64,000 nucleotides of DNA. Source: an uncultured Croceitalea sp. GTDB lineage: Bacteria > Bacteroidota > Bacteroidia > Flavobacteriales > Flavobacteriaceae. Below the pieces are notes generated by a model that was not told where the DNA came from, made no database searches, and saw nothing but the letters and a program-made list of their open reading frames with translations. The stretch is from NCBI GenBank assembly GCA_947503285.1, contig CANNDD010000003.1, positions 434,001 to 498,000 on the forward strand. The letters run 5' to 3'. This document shows, in pieces, positions 62,232 to 64,000 of the stretch. Each line of letters opens with the position of its first letter. Positions within the stretch are counted from its first letter, which is position 1. The position numbers were made by a program, and so were the translations under genes.

Positions 62232-62767
62232 CCGTTTTGATAAATATAGACCTCCGTAGCGCCTAATCCGTATTTTCGGTAGTCAGCATCGTAAAAATCA
62301 ACCGGATACCGTTTAAAGAGATACTTCAACTCTTCTTTTAAAACACCCTCACCTACCCCATGAATAAAGACCACCTTTTGAATACGTTTTTTAATCGCAA
62401 ATTCCAATTGCCTTTTAGCGGTATCAAGCTGAAGGTTCAAAATATCGAAATTTGACATTCCACGACTTGAGGGAACCAATTGGCCAATATGCAGATCCAC
62501 TTCAAACTTAGGCACGTTTCGTTCTTTTGGCTTGATGGCTTTTAAGGGCTTTCTTTTAGGTATTTCTTTGCTGTCCCTTATTTTGGCCACATCATAGTTT
62601 GTAACTTCAAGTCGACCCTCGATCTTCACCAACTGCGACGCTTCAAAATCCAATAAAAAACCGTCATCGGTCTCCACGGTTATAACGTTTGCCGAAATCT
62701 GTTTTACAGTACCTTTAATGTTATCATCGAGTACTTCAACCCCATCACCTTGTTTTAAAACCCCCAT
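62228..62767 (-). CDS. DUF2027 / Smr domain protein
   Basis: 179 residues. N-terminal DUF2027 (KOW-like, SH3-type) domain at about 1-60: GVEVLDDNIKGTVKQISANVITVETDDGFLLDFEASQLV. Basic linker EIPKRKPLKAIKPKERNVPK. C-terminal Smr domain at about 90-175: FEVDLHIGQLVPSSRG (conserved D-L-H), VVFIHGVGEGVLKEELKYLFKRYP (H-G-x-G-x-G) and a closing ATEVYIYQ. Smr domains are nucleases acting on mismatched/stalled DNA or RNA; here they are without MutS, as in the short Smr proteins. Probably acts on nucleic acid; substrate unknown. Confidence 0.9.
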   Translation of the reverse strand: MGVLKQGDGVEVLDDNIKGTVKQISANVITVETDDGFLLDFEASQLVKIEGRLEVTNYDVAKIRDSKEIPKRKPLKAIKPKERNVPKFEVDLHIGQLVPSSRGMSNFDILNLQLDTAKRQLEFAIKKRIQKVVFIHGVGEGVLKEELKYLFKRYPVDFYDADYRKYGLGATEVYIYQNG

Positions 62768-62856
62768 AACTAATCAGTTGAACCAAAAAATATTTTTGAC
62801 TGGCATTACTTTTCAAAAATAATGGTATTTTCAACTTCGAAATACAAACCAATCAC

Positions 62857-63162
62857 TTGAAGTACAGTTTTTACATTCTATTGGTGGCCACCGATTATAT
62901 GTTGCCTTGTTTTAGCAAACAACTCTTTGGTATTGATTGCCCCGGTTGTGGTTTGCAACGATCTATCGTATTCTTATTTCAAGGGGAGTTTTTAGAAGCA
63001 CTAAAGATGTACCCAGCAATATATACCTTGCTACCGCTTCTCGGTATCGTAGTCGCGAACAAAGTATTTGGCTTCAAGAGGGCAAATACCTCGATTACCG
63101 CCTTTGGCATTGCCAGTGTTATTTTAATACTAATCAATTTTATTTTTAAACTATCACACTAA
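62857..63162 (+). CDS. DUF2752 membrane protein
   Basis: 101 residues. Signature FGIDCPGCGLQRSIVFLFQGEFLEALKMYP (about 24-53), with the DUF2752 CPGCGxxR pattern; the two cysteines suggest metal or heme binding or a redox role. Helices at about 2-14, 57-68 and 80-96. The start is TTG at 62857, since the only in-frame ATG would cut off the first helix and the motif's leader. Common in Bacteroidota in front of small CCC-motif membrane proteins, as here. Unknown function. Confidence 0.87.
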   Translation: MKYSFYILLVATDYMLPCFSKQLFGIDCPGCGLQRSIVFLFQGEFLEALKMYPAIYTLLPLLGIVVANKVFGFKRANTSITAFGIASVILILINFIFKLSH

Positions 63163-63174
63163 ACAGTTTATATC

Positions 63175-63513
63175 ATGGAACAAAAAAAACTACCAAACGG
63201 GGTATTGATAATCGTACTTGGCATCTTCGGATTTCTTTGTTGCTGTGCTGGCCCTGTTGGCGCAATACCTGCCGGAATCGGTTTTTTTCTAGCGCGAAAA
63301 TCAGAGAAGCTTTATAAGGAAAATCCCGAAGGGTATGACAATTTCGGGCAAATCAAAACTGGAAAAATAATCACCCTTATTGCTTTGATATTAAGCTTAT
63401 TGATGGTTGCAAGATGGACTTATATTATTGTTGATGCCGGTGGTATCGGTGAATTTATAGAAGTTTTCAAAGAAGCATATCAACAAGGTTTGGAACAATA
63501 CGGAAATCAATAA
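63175..63513 (+). CDS. CCC-motif membrane protein, copy 1
   Basis: 112 residues. Two hydrophobic helices: LIIVLGIFGFLCCCAGPVGAIPAGIGFFLA (about 11-40) with the CCC motif at the centre, and IITLIALILSLLMVARWTYIIV (about 62-83). A conserved cytoplasmic loop between them reads RKSEKLYKENPEGYDNFGQIKTGK. Known from Flavobacteriaceae as the CCC-motif family of unknown function; the cysteine cluster near the membrane might be acylated or metal-binding (inference). It starts 13 bases after DUF2752 and is followed after 8 bases by a paralogue. Confidence 0.85.
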   Translation: MEQKKLPNGVLIIVLGIFGFLCCCAGPVGAIPAGIGFFLARKSEKLYKENPEGYDNFGQIKTGKIITLIALILSLLMVARWTYIIVDAGGIGEFIEVFKEAYQQGLEQYGNQ

Positions 63514-63520
63514 CCCAATT

Positions 63521-63829
63521 ATGAATCAACAAGCACTACCTGGCGCAAGTACGGTACTTATCATGGGAATTATCTCCATCGTCGGCTCCATTTTTTGTTG
63601 TGGGCCTTTTGCTGTTGTCTTTAGTATCATCGGCCTGGTGAAAGCCAAAAGCGCAGAAAAATTATTTCATGACAATCCCGAACTTTACAGTGATTACAGC
63701 AATGTAAAAACAGGTAAAATACTTTGCTATATTGGATTGGGACTATCACTGATCATGCTTATTCTTGGAATCATTTACTTTGGTGTCATATTCGCAATGA
63801 TCGCTTCAGGCGATTTCAATAATCTATAA
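63521..63829 (+). CDS. CCC-motif-type membrane protein, copy 2 (two cysteines)
   Basis: 102 residues, same layout as copy 1: TVLIMGIISIVGSIFCCGPFAVVFSIIGLV (about 12-41) but with CCG in place of CCC, and second helix LCYIGLGLSLIMLILGIIYFGV (about 68-89). The loop KAKSAEKLFHDNPELYSDYSNVKTGK matches copy 1 closely (KSEKL, NPE, Y, KTGK), supporting duplication. Function unknown. Ends directly before the terminator at 63833. Confidence 0.83.
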   Translation: MNQQALPGASTVLIMGIISIVGSIFCCGPFAVVFSIIGLVKAKSAEKLFHDNPELYSDYSNVKTGKILCYIGLGLSLIMLILGIIYFGVIFAMIASGDFNNL

Positions 63830-63832
63830 AAT

Positions 63833-63866
63833 AAAAAGGCCCAATCTGTTGATTGGGCCTTTTTTT
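63833..63866. terminator. Bidirectional intrinsic terminator
   Basis: Perfect stem AAAAAGGCCCAATC (63833-63846) / GATTGGGCCTTTTT around the loop TGTT. Plus-strand reading ends in seven U residues. The minus strand also ends in a run of U after the stem, so it serves the CCC-motif operon and the convergent gene at the right edge; the stop codon of the latter (63865-63867) overlaps the stem's outer arm. Confidence 0.92.
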
Positions 63867-64000
63867 AATTTGCTACCTCGCTCATAAATTTCAATCGATA
63901 GATCCGAAGTTCTTCTTCTTCATATTCCCCATCAAACTCTTCTATGGCATCATCTATGGCATCAGTTTCAGCCTCAATGAAATAGTCGTGTATTTCTTCT
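63865..64000 (-). CDS. C-terminus of an acidic protein, truncated by the window edge
   Basis: 44 visible residues: EEIHDYFIEAETDAIDDAI, then EEFDGEYEEEELRIYRLKF and MSEVAN before the stop at 63865-63867. Strongly acidic, without low-complexity drift, and with a closing LRIYRLKFMSEVAN helix. The rest lies beyond the right edge, so the family cannot be judged. It is convergent with the CCC-motif operon and uses the terminator at 63833-63866. Confidence 0.7.
   Translation of the reverse strand, partial: EEIHDYFIEAETDAIDDAIEEFDGEYEEEELRIYRLKFMSEVAN

Overview
The window is a chromosomal segment from a marine, gliding member of the Flavobacteriaceae (Bacteroidota), most like the Maribacter/Zobellia group. 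The evidence is moderate-to-low G+C, Bacteroidota-type -7 promoter elements (TAnnTTTG), scarce Shine-Dalgarno sites with several TTG/GTG starts, the gliding lipoprotein GldI, a TonB-dependent receptor with a carboxypeptidase-like N-terminal domain, and family-restricted genes (DUF5683, DUF6122, DUF3810, CCC-motif proteins). Both ends cut a gene: methylmalonyl-CoA mutase on the left and the C-terminus of an unrecognised acidic protein on the right. I see no tRNA, rRNA, CRISPR array, insertion sequence or prophage.

Layout. 1-7.6 kb (+): end of mutA, then parA-parB-DUF5683-dapB-lepB-WbqC-DUF6122, an almost gapless cluster mixing chromosome segregation, lysine/peptidoglycan precursor synthesis and protein export. 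7.5-13.7 kb (-): TPR membrane protein, ribH, a small membrane protein, mutL, two adjacent rhomboid proteases and an EEP-family hydrolase. 13.8-15.6 kb (+): recF, a lipoprotein and a DUF721/DciA-like protein, ending at a terminator shared with convergent ndk. 16.1-17.2 kb (-): a PhoD-like phosphatase lipoprotein. 17.3-21.1 kb (+): nrnA-like phosphodiesterase, gldI, a cyclophilin-FKBP fusion and DUF3810. 21.2-25.5 kb (+): two amidohydrolase-family secreted proteins, with only one of three amidohydrolase units retaining the metal-binding HxH.

25.5-33.2 kb is looser and looks accessory. It has longer gaps, apparent gene remnants and small regulators: beta-barrel protein, AraC regulator, GNAT, carboxypeptidase-regulatory-domain protein, NTF2-like lipoprotein, a DUF4287/DUF5655-SRPBCC-ArsR operon with a perfect palindromic operator, DUF1572 and DUF6503.

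33.2-50.7 kb (+) returns to housekeeping and cell-envelope genes: TrmH-family methyltransferase, Ste24-like M48 protease, RelA/SpoT, Fur, purA, a large SGNH/beta-propeller/HEAT/cytochrome c lipoprotein followed by ThuA, OstA-like protein, an aminotransferase, a TPR protein, two tandem DUF368 (PopT-like lipid-carrier recycling) proteins and aroE. 50.9-55.5 kb holds a DUF349 protein (+) and, on the minus strand, a ZapB-like coiled coil, zapA, a 6S-like regulatory RNA and ribonuclease Y. 55.6-60.4 kb (+) is an envelope operon (M23 peptidase, TonB-dependent receptor, secreted protein). The last 4 kb has cysteine desulfurase (-), a lipoprotein, a DUF2027-Smr protein (-), DUF2752 and a pair of CCC-motif membrane proteins ending in a strong bidirectional terminator.

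No clearly new defence or biosynthetic system is evident. The most interesting signals are the 6S-like RNA beside zapA, the self-contained ArsR operon with its operator, the MutL lacking the canonical endonuclease motif, the degenerate amidohydrolase units, the DUF3810 HEXXH motif and the planctomycete-style oxidoreductase lipoprotein with ThuA.
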